Assembly (NCBI GenBank): GCA_017893485.1
Contig: CM030359.1
Coordinates: 30,322,430 to 30,386,429, forward strand
Reading direction: 5' to 3'
From: Hemerocallis citrina
Taxonomy: Eukaryota > Streptophyta > Magnoliopsida > Asparagales > Asphodelaceae
DNA: 64,000 nucleotides
Shown: positions 23,140 through 33,528 of the stretch, one piece after another
How the letters are laid out: every line of letters starts with the position of its first letter
Position numbering within the stretch: position 1 is the stretch's first letter
Program-made: the position numbers and the translations under genes
Notes under the pieces: model-generated
What the model saw: the letters and a program-made list of their open reading frames with translations, nothing else
What the model was told of the DNA's origin: nothing
The model's database searches: none

Positions 23140-23530
23140 ATCAATTGGGTACGGCTAATCGCACCCAAGGTAACGGAACTTCTACAAGTAAGTTCCGATC
23201 TACAGTTTGCAAGATAAGGTCGTGTCTCGCTCGCATTCCCCTCACTCTTGAACTGAGGTTGTTGTTTGATATACGGTACAATTCCGCACAAACGAGATCA
23301 GTAAATTCCTATACTTTGGGAGTGGGAAGGCGCCAAAACACATGAGCCAACAAAATTTGTAGAGGTGAGTTACGGCTAACGGTTTGCCTATTACGCCGAT
23401 GTATCGGTTTCACTCACGGGAATGAATTGAAAGCGATACACGGGCGTACACTTGAAACCGTGAATCCAAACAAACTTCTACGAATTGCGTTGGCTTGTGT
23501 ATGGCGAGCTCGACGTAATCGGAAAGTTCC
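23140..23530. repeat. Right subterminal repeats of MULE
   Basis: Contains gtaacggaacttctac, agttccgatctacagtttgc, gcgatacacgggcgtac, ttgaaaccgtg and ttgcgttggcttgtg, the same vocabulary as the three units at 11863-12850. It lies upstream of the transposase gene and may include its promoter. No clear TATA box was picked out. Confidence 0.7.
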
Positions 23531-23904
23531 ACAAATTTTTTTTCGCTTTGTGCGCTATTACTAACATCGAATAACAACTAACAACAACTAATACTACGTC
23601 TACTTCCCCAATTAAACTAGAATTACCTACTCTATAAATCCATCCCCGCATAATATAGCAATTGCACATTCAAACATTGAAGAAAAATTTCCAAACAATT
23701 AGCGTAGTTAGGACAAATTTCCAATCAATTTCCAATCAATTTACTCAAGTATGACAAATTAGTACCTTTAACAATGAGAGTGTTCGGGAGGCCGCTGCGC
23801 GCTACTGTAGAGAAAGGAAGGGGAGTAGGGTTTGTCTAATTTATTCGGGATTAGAGTTTTAGGGTTGGGTAGATTTCGTAAGGGTTAGGGTTTTTTTGTA
23901 ATTG
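23531..23904. other. Spacer between subterminal repeats and right TIR
   Basis: No gene. Contains cctaaccctaatac-like TIR-edge text near its right end, so the TIR may extend weakly leftwards. Confidence 0.4.
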
Positions 23905-24435
23905 GGATTTTGCTGTATTCGGGAGAAGAAGAGAGAGATAGGGAGCTTTGCCGAGTTGGGCGGAGATCGAGAAGGCTAAGAAATCGATGGCAAGGAGTTG
24001 GGAGAGTGAAGTAGGGTTTGGGGATGGGTTTCGAGAGCACGAGCGAAAGAAAGAGAGCATTTGGGACGAAGTGAGGGAGATGAAGGCCTGAGTGTGTACA
24101 AGTGTTTCGAAAAACACTTGTACATACCTAGGCCGTTGTTGGGAGCAACGCCCAAGGTATGTTTTTTTGTTAAAAAAAACAACCTAGGCCGTTGCGCCCA
24201 ACAACGGCCTAGGCGTTTTTTTCGACAAAAAAAAACTTCACGCCAAAAAAATGCTAAGTCTGAAACGTTTTTTGGCGTGAAGTGACGAAAATACCACTCC
24301 GCTTTTGAGAGCCTTAGTGGGATGCTTAACGAGTTCAGATCTCAACCGCTGATCACGATCAAGATCTGATTGACGGCCTATATGGGTGTTTTCCAACTCA
24401 TTGAAAACATACCCGTTTTCAAAGGAGCAAAACCC
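23905..24435 (-). repeat. Right terminal inverted repeat of MULE
   Basis: Mirror of 11005-11535: gctgtattcggg, gagagagatagggagctttg, gggtttcgagagcacgagcg, two GGCCGTTG palindromes (24128-24160 and 24184-24212), the TTGGCGTGAAG block and the terminal GGAGCAAAACCC. One palindrome arm has lost bases (gggagcaacgcccaagg), so the TIRs are no longer identical and the insertion is not recent. Confidence 0.92.
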
Positions 24436-24455
24436 TATATATATATATATATATA

Positions 24456-24850
24456 GATGGCCAAGTGAGGCCCTACCTCTATTCTTATTATGAGGCCTCA
24501 TATGCGAGCCTTTTGATAAGAACTACCCATTAAGAATATGAGCCATTCATCTTGTTCTACATGCCTACGACAGTCAAAGGGTTAAAATCAAGTTTGTTGG
24601 CATTCATTTGCCCATCCATTGTGGTGTTAAAAAAAGAATGAACTTTCAGCCATACAAATTGCCACCTTGTAAAACACAATAAATGAACTTTAAACAACTT
24701 GATTTTACACGCTCGAGCTATTATTAACATGTAGAACAAGATGAACGGATCGAATTTTCCATGGAGGGTTCGTATCAATGAATGAATGGTTCACATATGA
24801 GGCCTCTGAATAAGGGGAGAGGTTGGATCTCACATGATTACCCACCCTCC
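24456..24850. mobile_element. MITE with inverted ends
   Basis: The left part reads gtgaggccctacctctattc then gaggcctcatatg; the right part is its rough complement, catatgaggcctctgaataa then gagaggttggatctcac. The unit is about 395 bp and flanked by TA-rich runs. No coding capacity. The superfamily is not certain; a Mutator-derived MITE fits the long imperfect TIR. Confidence 0.6.
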
Positions 24851-25008
24851 TATATATAGGATATCGACAACCCCTAAAACTATCTATATTATATACTATA
24901 TTATTTTAAAAGCAACGGTTTAAATGCATGCCAAAAAAAGTTCTTCTATCAAATTTGACTGGAATTACCAGACTTCCATTATCTTTGAACTTCTTAGCTT
25001 AATAAAAA

Positions 25009-26823
25009 TTAATTACCACGCACCATCAATTCTGCGGATACCCCAATACCAACCAGTTCATTCTCTCTCTTCAACTTGTCAAATTCCTCCCTTGAATACA
25101 AATACATATAACTGATGTTGAATGTATTGCGCACATTATAGTCAGTCTTCCTCCCTTTAATCCTTCTGATAGCTTCATAGCAAGCCATATCAAGCAGCTC
25201 CTTGATCAGAAGTTGATCCATTGCCTGAAGTCAACACATAGGGCGCGTTTGGAAACCCAAAAAACTAGGGAAAGGAATGGAATACTGCGGATATGCCCAT
25301 CTTATCCTATTCCACAGCCTGTTTGTTTTGAAAAAGAAAACAAAGGAAACAACTAAATTTCATTCCCTAGGAAAAGATTTCAGCAGATTTCTATTCCAGC
25401 CTCACCCCCCTCGGAAAGCTGCGTAAAGGAATGGAGAATCACCTCTTACTCCCTCATCAACAGCTTTGGTGTTTATGTTCAGTTCTGAAAGCAGGCTGGC
25501 GAGTTCCCCCCTTGTGGTGAAGTTTCACGGTATCTGGGTGATAAAATTGAATTGTAAAAAACTAGCAAAAATGCAATCACCCTTAACCCATTTTAACCAA
25601 TATTTGTTTGATATATTTTTGGACAAAAATGACCAATGGAACACTGACTTTGGTAAAATGCATTGAAATTATTCGTAAAAAAAAGTAAACAGTCAAAATA
25701 AATAAATAAATAAATAAAAATCCACACTCAAGAGTGCAAACAACCAAACCTCAAGAAGTAATCCTTCTTCTTCCTTGATTCTCACGAAACCCAAGTCTTC
25801 TTCCTCTTGGGATTGGTGGGAGTTTACGCAGGGGTTGGGTGCATTGAGGATGCACGCGGAGTGTTTGATAGAATGGTCAAAGAGGCTTACCACCATATCC
25901 TTGTAGCACTGCAGCTGCTTGTGTGGTGTCTCCATATTTTGCAACTACCTTCAGCGTTAGTAAATTAACTTCGATAACATAGCAATGTGAATTGTAATGA
26001 TGCATCCTCCTACAATTGTTTGCCCATTAGTCCATGTATGTTAAAACATTAGCAATGTAATGTCAATTGCCGTAATCCATAGTATTGCATTGTTTGCCAA
26101 ACAAGACTAGGGAATGGAAACAAAAAAAATTCAATTCCATTCCGCCAGTTGCCAAACACACACAACTTATAAAGTTAATTCATCCCTTTCCCTTTCTTTC
26201 CATTCCTCTCCATTCATTTTCATTCCATTCCTTTCCATTTCCCAACTTAAATGTTTCCAAACAGACCCATAATGAGAAGGTAATAACACAATTAGCAAAT
26301 AATGTCATATATGACATCAAAACAACTTCAATGTTAAAGATCAAAATATTTAAATAAAAAGTCCTTAGATGGATCAGATTTGCATGTTTAATTCTTAATA
26401 TATTTGCTCTTTCTCTGCACAATTCGTGGTTTATCAATTTAATTCACAAAACACAAAGAACATGAGATTGCTTTTATTACATTGGAAAATGGTGTGTGGG
26501 TTTGTCTCACTCACAGTTACGAACTCCATGAGAACAGGCCTATCGAACCCGGCAAACTTTTTTCTGATCTCCTCCTTGGTGTTCTCTCCTCCTCCTTCTC
26601 CTCCACTAGCATGAAGAAGAAGAAGATGAACAAGTTGGCTACAGAAACTGATTGCAATCTCGAGGACTTTGAGTGAAACAGAGATCTCTGCCTCTTCCCC
26701 ACCATATTTCAACATATTATCTATCCTAATCGATTTAAGTGCCAACTCCCTCGCCTGCTCTTCGTCAATATCAATTTTCCCTACATGGTGGCTCCTCAAC
26801 GTGATTCCTTTTCCGATCGCCAT
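25009..26823 (-). CDS. SKP1-like protein, two exons, about 174 aa
   Basis: Exon 1 runs 26823-26515 (103 codons), donor gtgagt; exon 2 runs 25224-25009, acceptor ttcag; both junctions are phase 0. Exon 1 reads MAIGKGITLRSHHVGKIDID and LKVLEIAISFCSQ, matching the POZ-like half of SKP1 (ITLKSSDG, SKVIEYC) and ends in EFVT. Exon 2 reads IKELLDMACYEAIRRIKG and VRNTFNIS, then FDKLKRENE, matching the C-terminal F-box-binding half (IKSLLDLTCQTVADMIKG, IRKTFNI, RREN). SKP1 links F-box proteins to cullin-1 in SCF ubiquitin ligases. Oddities: about 12 residues between the two halves (the LILAANYL region) are missing from this model, and the usual QWAFE tail is replaced. It may be a divergent family member or a decaying one. 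Confidence 0.75.
25241..26268. mobile_element. Tourist/PIF-Harbinger-like MITE in SKP1-like intron
   Basis: Ends are GGGCGCGTTTGGAAAC (25241) and GTTTCCAAACAGACCC (26268), with further inverted similarity (ggaaaggaatggaat against attccattcctttcc). ATA flanks both sides, consistent with the 3 bp duplication of PIF/Harbinger elements. At 1.03 kb it is long for a MITE and has no transposase. Its left end is 16 bp from the 3' splice site used by exon 2. Confidence 0.75.
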
Positions 26824-27087
26824 CAGGATCGAAGAGAGATAGATAGATGATATGATTGAATAATGAGAGGAGAGGAGAAGAGAGACCAGAGACGGCGAAA
26901 GGAGGAAGGGGGAAGTAAGAACCCTAATTCCTTTTCCTGTCCACCAATCTTAAAGCACCGTCAATATCTCTTCCCTTCTTGGTTGATAATTTTGAGCTCA
27001 TCTTAAAGCGCGGGGAAACGTGTTGTCCGTTGAGATGTGACTCATGCTAGGGCCCTCAAATTACCAGCACTGTCACACTGTCACACG

Positions 27088-27383
27088 TAGGGATGTAAAA
27101 TGAACACGACGGTCTGTCGTCCATCCTGCTCGACCATGAACCGTCCGAACTGTTATACAAACTGAATTTGAACAAATTATTAGGTCCGATTCTTTACCGA
27201 GCTCGAGCCGGACATAAGTCCGTCCGAGTATTATTACGGTCCGATGTTTTATCGAACCGAGTCTGGACTATAAAAATTTTGTCCGACCTAGACCGAGCTG
27301 CACATAAGCCCGTCCGAGTAGAATTTCGGTCCGAGCTTGAACATATGGTTGTCCGATCCCGTCCGGTCCGATTTACAGCCCTA
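27088..27383. mobile_element. hAT-like MITE upstream of SKP1-like gene
   Basis: Starts TAGGGATGTAAAATGAAC and ends GTCCGATTTACAGCCCTA, imperfect TIRs of the TAGGG...CCCTA type. The interior is rich in ccgagc/gtccga words. An 8 bp flank match is weak (5 of 8). It lies about 265 bp upstream of the SKP1-like ATG. Confidence 0.65.
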
Positions 27384-28021
27384 GTGACTCACACACAAAA
27401 ATCCGTGATCCGAACCCGGTAGTGGACCCGAACCGATCTTATCTACAGCGGGTAAAAAATTTGCCCTAAAATATGACCCGTTGATATTTTCTGGCAGATC
27501 TCAAAATTTTGCCCTAAAATCGAGGGAAAGTCTTTTTACATGATACCCTTGATCGGGAGACTCTTTGATATACAGTGAGAACTCTTCATGATATCATTGA
27601 TTTGAGATTTTCTCAATACAAACGAGAGACATAAAGAAAAAGATGAAAATATATTTCAAGAAATTAGAAGCCACTAAATTTTTCTTTCATACAAAAAAAC
27701 AAGGCAGAATAAAAACAGAGACAAGACCGGTCGACCGTAATTATACATTCATAAGGTAGTGTGACTGAAACCCAAAGTGAGACCGATCAACCGAAATACT
27801 GATACGGCATGATAATTAAAAGGCATAGTAAGAGTTTTTGCAAGCTTTTAAAACCAATTTCTAAATAGTTGGAATTTCATAGCCAAAAGTTACATACATG
27901 AGAATACAAGTTCCTATTACAACTATCCAATTACAATACAATCACAAAAGGTATATTCCTCATCATCATCATTGTCTTCATTTTCTTCATCGTCGTCATC
28001 ATCTTCATCATCGTCATCCTC
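27384..28021. other. No gene recognised
   Basis: AT-rich, with one ggtcgacc palindrome near 27729 like those at 29255-29425, and a GAT/CATC-rich simple stretch at 27960-28020 that overlaps the tail of the pseudogene to its right. Confidence 0.4.
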
Positions 28022-29050
28022 TTAATATGGAGGAGGAATAAGTTCCCAGTCGTCTTTGCCTTGCAAGCATTCAATAGTGTTGACATAGTAACCATATACT
28101 TGGCGTTGATAAGCGGCAAATTGTTCTTGAGTCACGAACGAGGATGAGGAGGAGGAAGTAGCATTCTCGCGATCAGAGGAGGAAGGAGCTTGTGAAGGTT
28201 GTTCAGCTTGGCGATCTTGTTGGGATTGACAACGGCGAGCCCGTTGAGTAAACAAAACGTCAATGCCCATTTGTTGGGGAATGATTGGCATATGATTTTT
28301 TCTCAAGAGAAAATCCCCAACATCTATACACGAGTCAATAGCTAGATTGTAAATAAGAGAGTTGTAAGGAAGGCCACGATTTCGAGCAGCTGCATAATTC
28401 ATTGTGCGAATGATGAATGTGGCAAGATGAAATTTATATTCGCCAAGAATAAGAAAAATGATGAACGATTAATCGACCCAAATTTCTGTCTTATCATTCT
28501 TTTTAGGCCAGATATTGGTGTTGACAATTTTATTAAGAACATGGGCACTATCGGTAAAGTTAGTAGAAGTGGGACGGGGAATATGAAGAAAGTCAAGTTT
28601 AACGATCATGGATTTGACCGTTGATTTATCATGGCCGATTCTGTAATCAATTGTCTTGAAATCAAGATGGTAGGCATCAAAATTCCCTTACGGGCAACTT
28701 ATATCTCCTACGAAGATATTCGGGGGTAATTTTACCTTTTTCCAAGAATAATGGAAGATAGGGTGAGATCATTGTCTTGAATACCATCTAGATTTGCAAA
28801 GAATTGGCGGGTTAGGGATTCGGAGTGGGTGCTAGGTGTATTAAGGTAATTTGCCCGCCCAAAATCACGAAGAATTCTAACCATCTCACTAAATTGCCCA
28901 CCCAAGTTTTCTAGGTGGATTTCTCGATTGGTAACCACCGGAGTGGAAAAAAGTGTAGAAAAGTAAAGATCAGCACAATTAGAATTTCTAAATGTAATAC
29001 CATCTCTAGCAACAGATTTGAGGCTATAACTTTCTTACCCTTTGATTTGT
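28022..29050 (-). pseudogene. Putative plant transposon protein gene, frameshifted
   Basis: Reading on the minus strand gives LYFSTLFSTPVVTNREIHLE and an LGGQFSEMVRILRDFG block, then a break near 28732. Text in another frame continues with FLHIPRPTSTNFTDSAHVLN and KKNDKTEIWVD, then after a stop MNYAAARNRGLPYNSLIYNL, LRKNHMPIIPQQMG and a serine/glutamine-rich tail ending WELIPPPY at 28022. This resembles the domain often labelled putative plant transposon protein in retroelement-derived plant genes. At least one frameshift and two stops make it non-functional. No LTRs were identified. Confidence 0.55.
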
Positions 29051-29254
29051 GAGAGGAGGAGGCCACGGATCAAGGAAGAAGATAACACCCAAAAATTCGA
29101 AGAAAATAGCAAGAGATATGAAGTTTATTTGATTGGTTTTGGAGTAGGGAGGCTAGGGTTTACCATGAAGATTGAGAGAGAAGGTGGAAGAGTATTTATA
29201 GTAGATGCGTGGAACCCGAATGTCATAGAGGGAAAGATATCTAATCAGCCGATC

Positions 29255-29425
29255 GAATCGGTCGACCGGTTCAAATGAACGGTCGACCGCTCTGCAAGAA
29301 AAGAAGAGTTTTTGACTTAATAACTCTGGCAGAGAGGAGGACGGTCGACCGTGCGGTCGACCGGCCCACTTTTTTTTAAAAAAATAATGAATAATACGGT
29401 CGACTGCTCGGTCGACCGAACATGC
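29255..29425. repeat. Cluster of GGTCGACC palindromes
   Basis: Six copies of ggtcgacc or one-base variants lie within 170 bp (near 29260, 29282, 29342, 29352, 29399, 29411). Two further copies occur at 27729 and 27785 on the far side of the transposon-protein pseudogene. They may be remains of terminal or promoter sequence of that element. Confidence 0.7.
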
Positions 29426-29528
29426 AATAACAGACAGTCATTTAATTTATGAAAGATGTTTTTCAACATATTGATTTTAGAGCATGTCATGGAAAGTTGT
29501 TATATGTTGTAAATAAAATTCACGCGGT

Positions 29529-30555
29529 TCATGCATTTCTTAGCTGATGTTTTAGATATTTTACTTGGAAATGAGTAATCTTAATATAAGTCAAGGCTAA
29601 TTTAGATTTTACCCAATGTTGTACTTCTCTGAAGAACTGAAATCCTTCTCCTTCTTCCTTGATAGGGATGCAGATTTTGTTATTATAGCTCGAGCATCTT
29701 TTATCAAGGTGCCTGCGATCTTTTAAGCTGGGGGCATCGAACCACCTACATGAAAGTTTGCAGATGTCCAAGTAGACTTTGTTCCTGCATTCGTATTCTT
29801 TCTTACCCAGACAAAATTAGTATTCCTTTTTAGAGAGCAATTATAAGAAATATGCCCTAATCTATAATAATAGTGACATGTGATACAATTATGCCTCGGA
29901 TCATGCACATGTGTATAGTTTTGTGTTGATTTATAATTATTTTCGTAGCTATGCACATGTGTGTGACATGATGGCTTAGATTTTTGATGGTGTATTGGTT
30001 ATTCATAACCAAGCCATCGATTATCATGATATGAACTTGAATTCTTTGTAATATGGTAACTGGGCCCTTAATATTTTTCAACAATTTTCTCGAGCTCAAT
30101 TACTTTTTTACAAAGTCTTTTCCTAGTCATCTCATCGCCTTTAGTGTTCCAACGAAGAGTGTCTAGGGTAGCATCAAGTATTCTATTTTGTTCAAGAGAA
30201 TCATTACAACCTTCCACTACCTCATCAGATTTTCTTTCGCATTCTTTTAAATCATCAGTGAGTTTAGCAATATAAACAGATTTCTCATGAATTTCTCTTA
30301 AATTTCATCATGTGTTGCTAAGGATTCTTGAATTTGTTGTTTTAAGTACTCATTTTCCACTAGTAACACATCATGATCTTTTCTCAATGACCCGAATTTT
30401 TTCATAATCAAAAAAATTTTATTTTCCAGTTTTTTGATTTTTAGCGATGCAAGAGTCATGTGATTCATTTGTAATTTGTTTATATTGTCTTAATTCACGA
30501 CTCAATTTCTTAGCATAAACTTTTAATCCATTACAAATGTCTACTAAATCATCAA
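29529..30555 (-). pseudogene. Copia-type gag remnant
   Basis: Minus-strand text in several frames includes CITCHYYYRLGHISYNC, a CCHC-like knuckle with an insertion, followed by FVWVRK and a Gag-Pol linker, and upstream coiled-coil-like text (LCKKVIELEKIV). This matches the C-terminal half of Gag in copia elements with long Gag. Frames change several times and there are multiple stops. No protease or LTR was found on either side. Confidence 0.5.
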
Positions 30556-30557
30556 AA

Positions 30558-31522
30558 GTGTAATGCCCCGAATTCCAAATAAGATCGAATTCGAGATTCC
30601 ACAGGATCTTTACACTTCACTTCGTACAATTTTACAAAGAAATTTGAACTTTTTATCATACATCAGAGTTCATTACAATTGTTTACACAGTGGAAGATAA
30701 AATAAAGTACAACAAGGAAAATAATATACAGCTTGCAACATCTTTAACATGTAATTAATCAACAACATCATATCAACTTTACTTCTTCATGAAAATCCAA
30801 TTTCTGCATAATAAGCTGTGGGCACGTCAGTTACTTACAACTGACAAAAATGTTATATACGACCATCCTCTCTTTGCCGGAGATATAACGATCTCAATAC
30901 TTTAACAGACAATAAATTTGAATGTAAATAAAGTGTTAAATGTGACTACACTAAACATGTAAGTATATGAATTGCCTTAATGCCTAACGCAGATATTTTA
31001 TTCTACGATGACACTAATGCATACTTGTTCGGATTCTATACATCCCATACTACATAGGTCCGAGGGCAAGCACCTACGTAGTCCACATTAAAGGGTTCGA
31101 TCTCCCGCCATGAAAACTACCCACTAATAAAAGCAAGGTTTAGATTTTCCACGAGTACGGATCCCAGTCCCAGAGTACACCGCCCGACTGTTATACAGAC
31201 TCCTCGTTGAGCGAATACCCCGCAAGTGCCCTTATAGCCCCGGTATACATATATACACTGGAGTACAACAAAACTATCCGCCCGATTACGCATAGTCTCG
31301 GATTTAAAATAAAAACTCGTCTCCATCAAAGCAACCTCAGTCCTGGAGTGCATCGCCCGACTGGGTCTATAGTCCCGAAGTACGTCGCCCGACTATATAG
31401 AGTGCCCCATTTACATTTTCACAGGTTTACTACATTTTCTCTTAGTGCCTAGTTCTTAAGTTCAAGACATGAATAATTTTTCATACCTAGAGTTAGTTTT
31501 ACCCCCTACCGGACTTAATCAC
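30558..31522. other. Possible Ty3/gypsy LTR remnant
   Basis: Begins TGTAATGCCCCGAATTCC, a form common at LTR ends of chromovirus-type gypsy elements. It contains several CGCCCGACTG words (31187, 31283, 31366, 31387). No coding text, and no matching second LTR in the window. It is cut at 31523 by the LTR of Tat-like element 2, or ends there. Confidence 0.35.
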
Positions 31523-32139
31523 TGTTGCCGCTAAATTTGGTGTGGGGGCAAACAGATAGTATTTGTGGATTCTTAGGAAAACTGAATAGCAAACCTGTGT
31601 ACCTGTTCCGTCGGTGTTTGACACTGACTCCCGCCGTATACCTGCAAAAAGTGCGAGACACCGGGGTTGTTCCCGGCAACGCACCCTCCGACGCACGAGT
31701 CAGTAATCAGGGATGATTAAGAAAGAGCGCAAAATCTGGAGAAAGATTGATTACCTCTTAATGGAGATGGATGGGGGGTATTTATAGGCATCTTAGGGAT
31801 TGAATTAGGAATGTAATCCCCGTGATCTGATAAGGAATATTCTCCTTGTAAACAGACTAGGGATGTAATCCCTAATTCCCGGTGGAGGGATAGGCATGAA
31901 TCAGGGCCGTTGATTAGGATCTAATCAGAAACTCTAATTCTATCCCTCTGGATCGGGCTTTCTGCTGGTTGAAACCCGCACCCGATTGAGGTGGATCCGT
32001 TTCCGGGATAGCGGGTTTTCGAGGAGAACCAGTACCGCTTCAGACCCATTGGTAGGAGAAATTACCGTTTTACCCCTGGACATCAAGATTCGTGCCTGAT
32101 TTGGACGGTTCCGATTAAACCCCATTTTTAGCCATATCA
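31523..32139 (-). mobile_element. 3' LTR of Tat-like element 2
   Basis: Minus-strand text begins TGATATGGCTAAAAATGGGG at 32139 and ends TAGCGGCAACA at 31523, TG...CA, 617 bp. It shares termini, a TATA region (tataaatacccc on minus, near 31780) and several internal blocks with the LTR at 2874-3449, but divergence is obvious, so the two elements are not sisters of one insertion. A polypurine tract directly to the right shows that this is the 3' LTR and that the body extends rightwards. Confidence 0.85.
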
Positions 32140-32155
32140 CGAGCCCCCCACTCTC
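32140..32155 (-). other. Polypurine tract of Tat-like element 2
   Basis: On minus, GAGAGTGGGGGGCTCG lies immediately before the TG of the LTR. This fixes the direction of the element as minus, against the genes found in its interior. Confidence 0.8.
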
Positions 32156-32179
32156 GAAGACTGAGCTTGATCAGCCTTT

Positions 32180-33115
32180 GAGGAGTAGTGTTACTGTTTT
32201 AATGGCTAGTAGAGTTGCATCGGGTCCAACCTTTCCACGTAATAGGGTCGGTGCCAAGAGCGCTCGGCAGCTGGTGCCGAACCCCAATTTTTCCCCCATA
32301 ACGGGGTCGGTGTCAAGAGCACTCGGTGTCAAGAGCGCTCGGCAGCTGGTGCCGAACCCCAATTTTTCTCCCATAATGGGGTCGGTGTCAAGAGCGCTCG
32401 GCAGCTGGTGCCGAACCCCAATTTTTCTCCCATAACGGGGTCGGTGTCAACAGCGCTCGGCAGCTGGTGCCGAACCCCAATTTTTTCCCCATAACGGGGT
32501 CGGTGTCAACAGCACTCGGCAGCTGGTGCCGAACCCCAATTTTTCCCCTATAACGGGGTCGGTGTCAAGAGCGCTCGGCAGCTGGTGCCGAACCCCAAAT
32601 TTTCCCCCATAACGGGGTCGGTGTCAAGAGCGCTCGGCAGCTGGTGCCGAACCTCAATTTTTCTCCCATAACGGGGTCGGTGTCAAGAGCGCTCGGCAGC
32701 TGGTGCCGAACCCCTATTTTTCCCCGTAACGGGGTTGGTGTCAAGAGCGCTCGGCAGCTGGTGTCGAACCTCAATTTTTTTCCCGTAACGGGGTCGGTGT
32801 CAAGAGCACTCGGCAGCTGGTGTCGAACCTCAATTTTTTCCCCATAACGGGGTCGGTGTCAAGAGCACTCGGCAACTGGTGCCGAACCCCTATTTTTTCC
32901 CGTAACGGGGTCGGTGTCAAGAGCGCTCGGCAGCTGGTGTCGAACCCCTATTTTTCCCCGTAACGGGGTCGGTGTCAAGAGCGCTCGGCAGCTGGTGCCG
33001 AACCCCGATTTTTTCCCCATAATGGGGTTAGTGTCAAGAGCGCTCGGTAGCTGGTGCCGAACCCCTATTTTTCCCCGTAACAGGGTCGGTGTCAAGAGCG
33101 CTCGGCAGCTAGTGC
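32180..33115. repeat. Tandem repeat array B, ~59 bp unit, about 15 copies
   Basis: The unit includes ggggtcggtgtcaagagcgc, tcggcagctggtgccgaacc and a short ccc-attttt-ccc spacer with cataac. About fifteen copies run from 32240 to 33115 with point changes. Long open frames through it on both strands are artefacts of a periodic sequence. It separates the antisense gene from the 3' LTR. Confidence 0.92.
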
Positions 33116-33366
33116 CGAGGTCCGTAACTTGTCGTTTTTGGCGTAGGAGTTGGTGGCTGCTGCGCGCCTTCTGAACTTCTGACAGCCCTGACAGATGAGA
33201 CGTTCATTTAATGCTGTGACCTCTGTGCTTCTGTCAGATGGGACAGTAATTAATGCCGTGTACGGCTTGGCATGGTAAACAAGGCGACGATTGAGGTCGC
33301 TTTTGTCGTTTGGTGTGAATGGGCCGGTAGTACAGGCCCATTAACCTCGTCAGGCGCGTCTCTCTC

Positions 33367-33373
33367 TATAAAA
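33367..33373 (+). promoter_or_regulatory. TATA box of the antisense gene
   Basis: TATAAAA in a ctctcTATAAAAcctcacc context lies 156 bp before the ATG at 33529, on the strand opposite to LTR transcription. A CT-rich leader follows. The position fits a plant core promoter with a ~125 base leader. Confidence 0.6.
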
Positions 33374-33528
33374 CCTCACCTCCTCTCTCATTTTTCACTT
33401 CTCTTCTCTTTTGCTCAGGCGATCTATTGTGCTAGGCGAGTGTTTCCGGTGGTCGACGTTCGTTTTCTAGCGAAGTTTCCGGCAGCTAATTTTTCAAGGT
33501 AACTTATCCTTAGTTTACTTCATAGACT

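Larger units (their letters stand above)
11005..24435. mobile_element. 13.4 kb Mutator-like element with PMD gene and FAR1-type transposase
   Basis: Inverted ends GGGTTTTGCTCCATTGAAAA (11005) and its complement ending GGAGCAAAACCC (24435) bound a 13,431 bp unit. The TIRs run about 530 bp and are similar throughout with small differences. Inside are a PMD gene on + (12917-15071), an uninterrupted MULE transposase on - (20772-23009), subterminal repeats at both ends, two large palindrome arrays and telomere-like tracts. Both genes point inwards from their nearest TIR, the layout of maize MuDR. Long TIRs, an encoded MULE transposase and TIR-proximal genes together make the assignment firm. Family membership of the PMD gene as a routine cargo is inference from one copy. 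Confidence 0.93.

Noticed and set aside
26434..26514. Continuation of SKP1-like exon 1 past EFVT
   Set aside because: A strong gtgagt donor lies at 26514, the downstream residues do not resemble SKP1, and exon 2 joins in phase from this donor.
32178..33174. Open frames of 60-86 codons in the 59 bp array
   Set aside because: Artefact of a unit that stays open in several frames; present on both strands.
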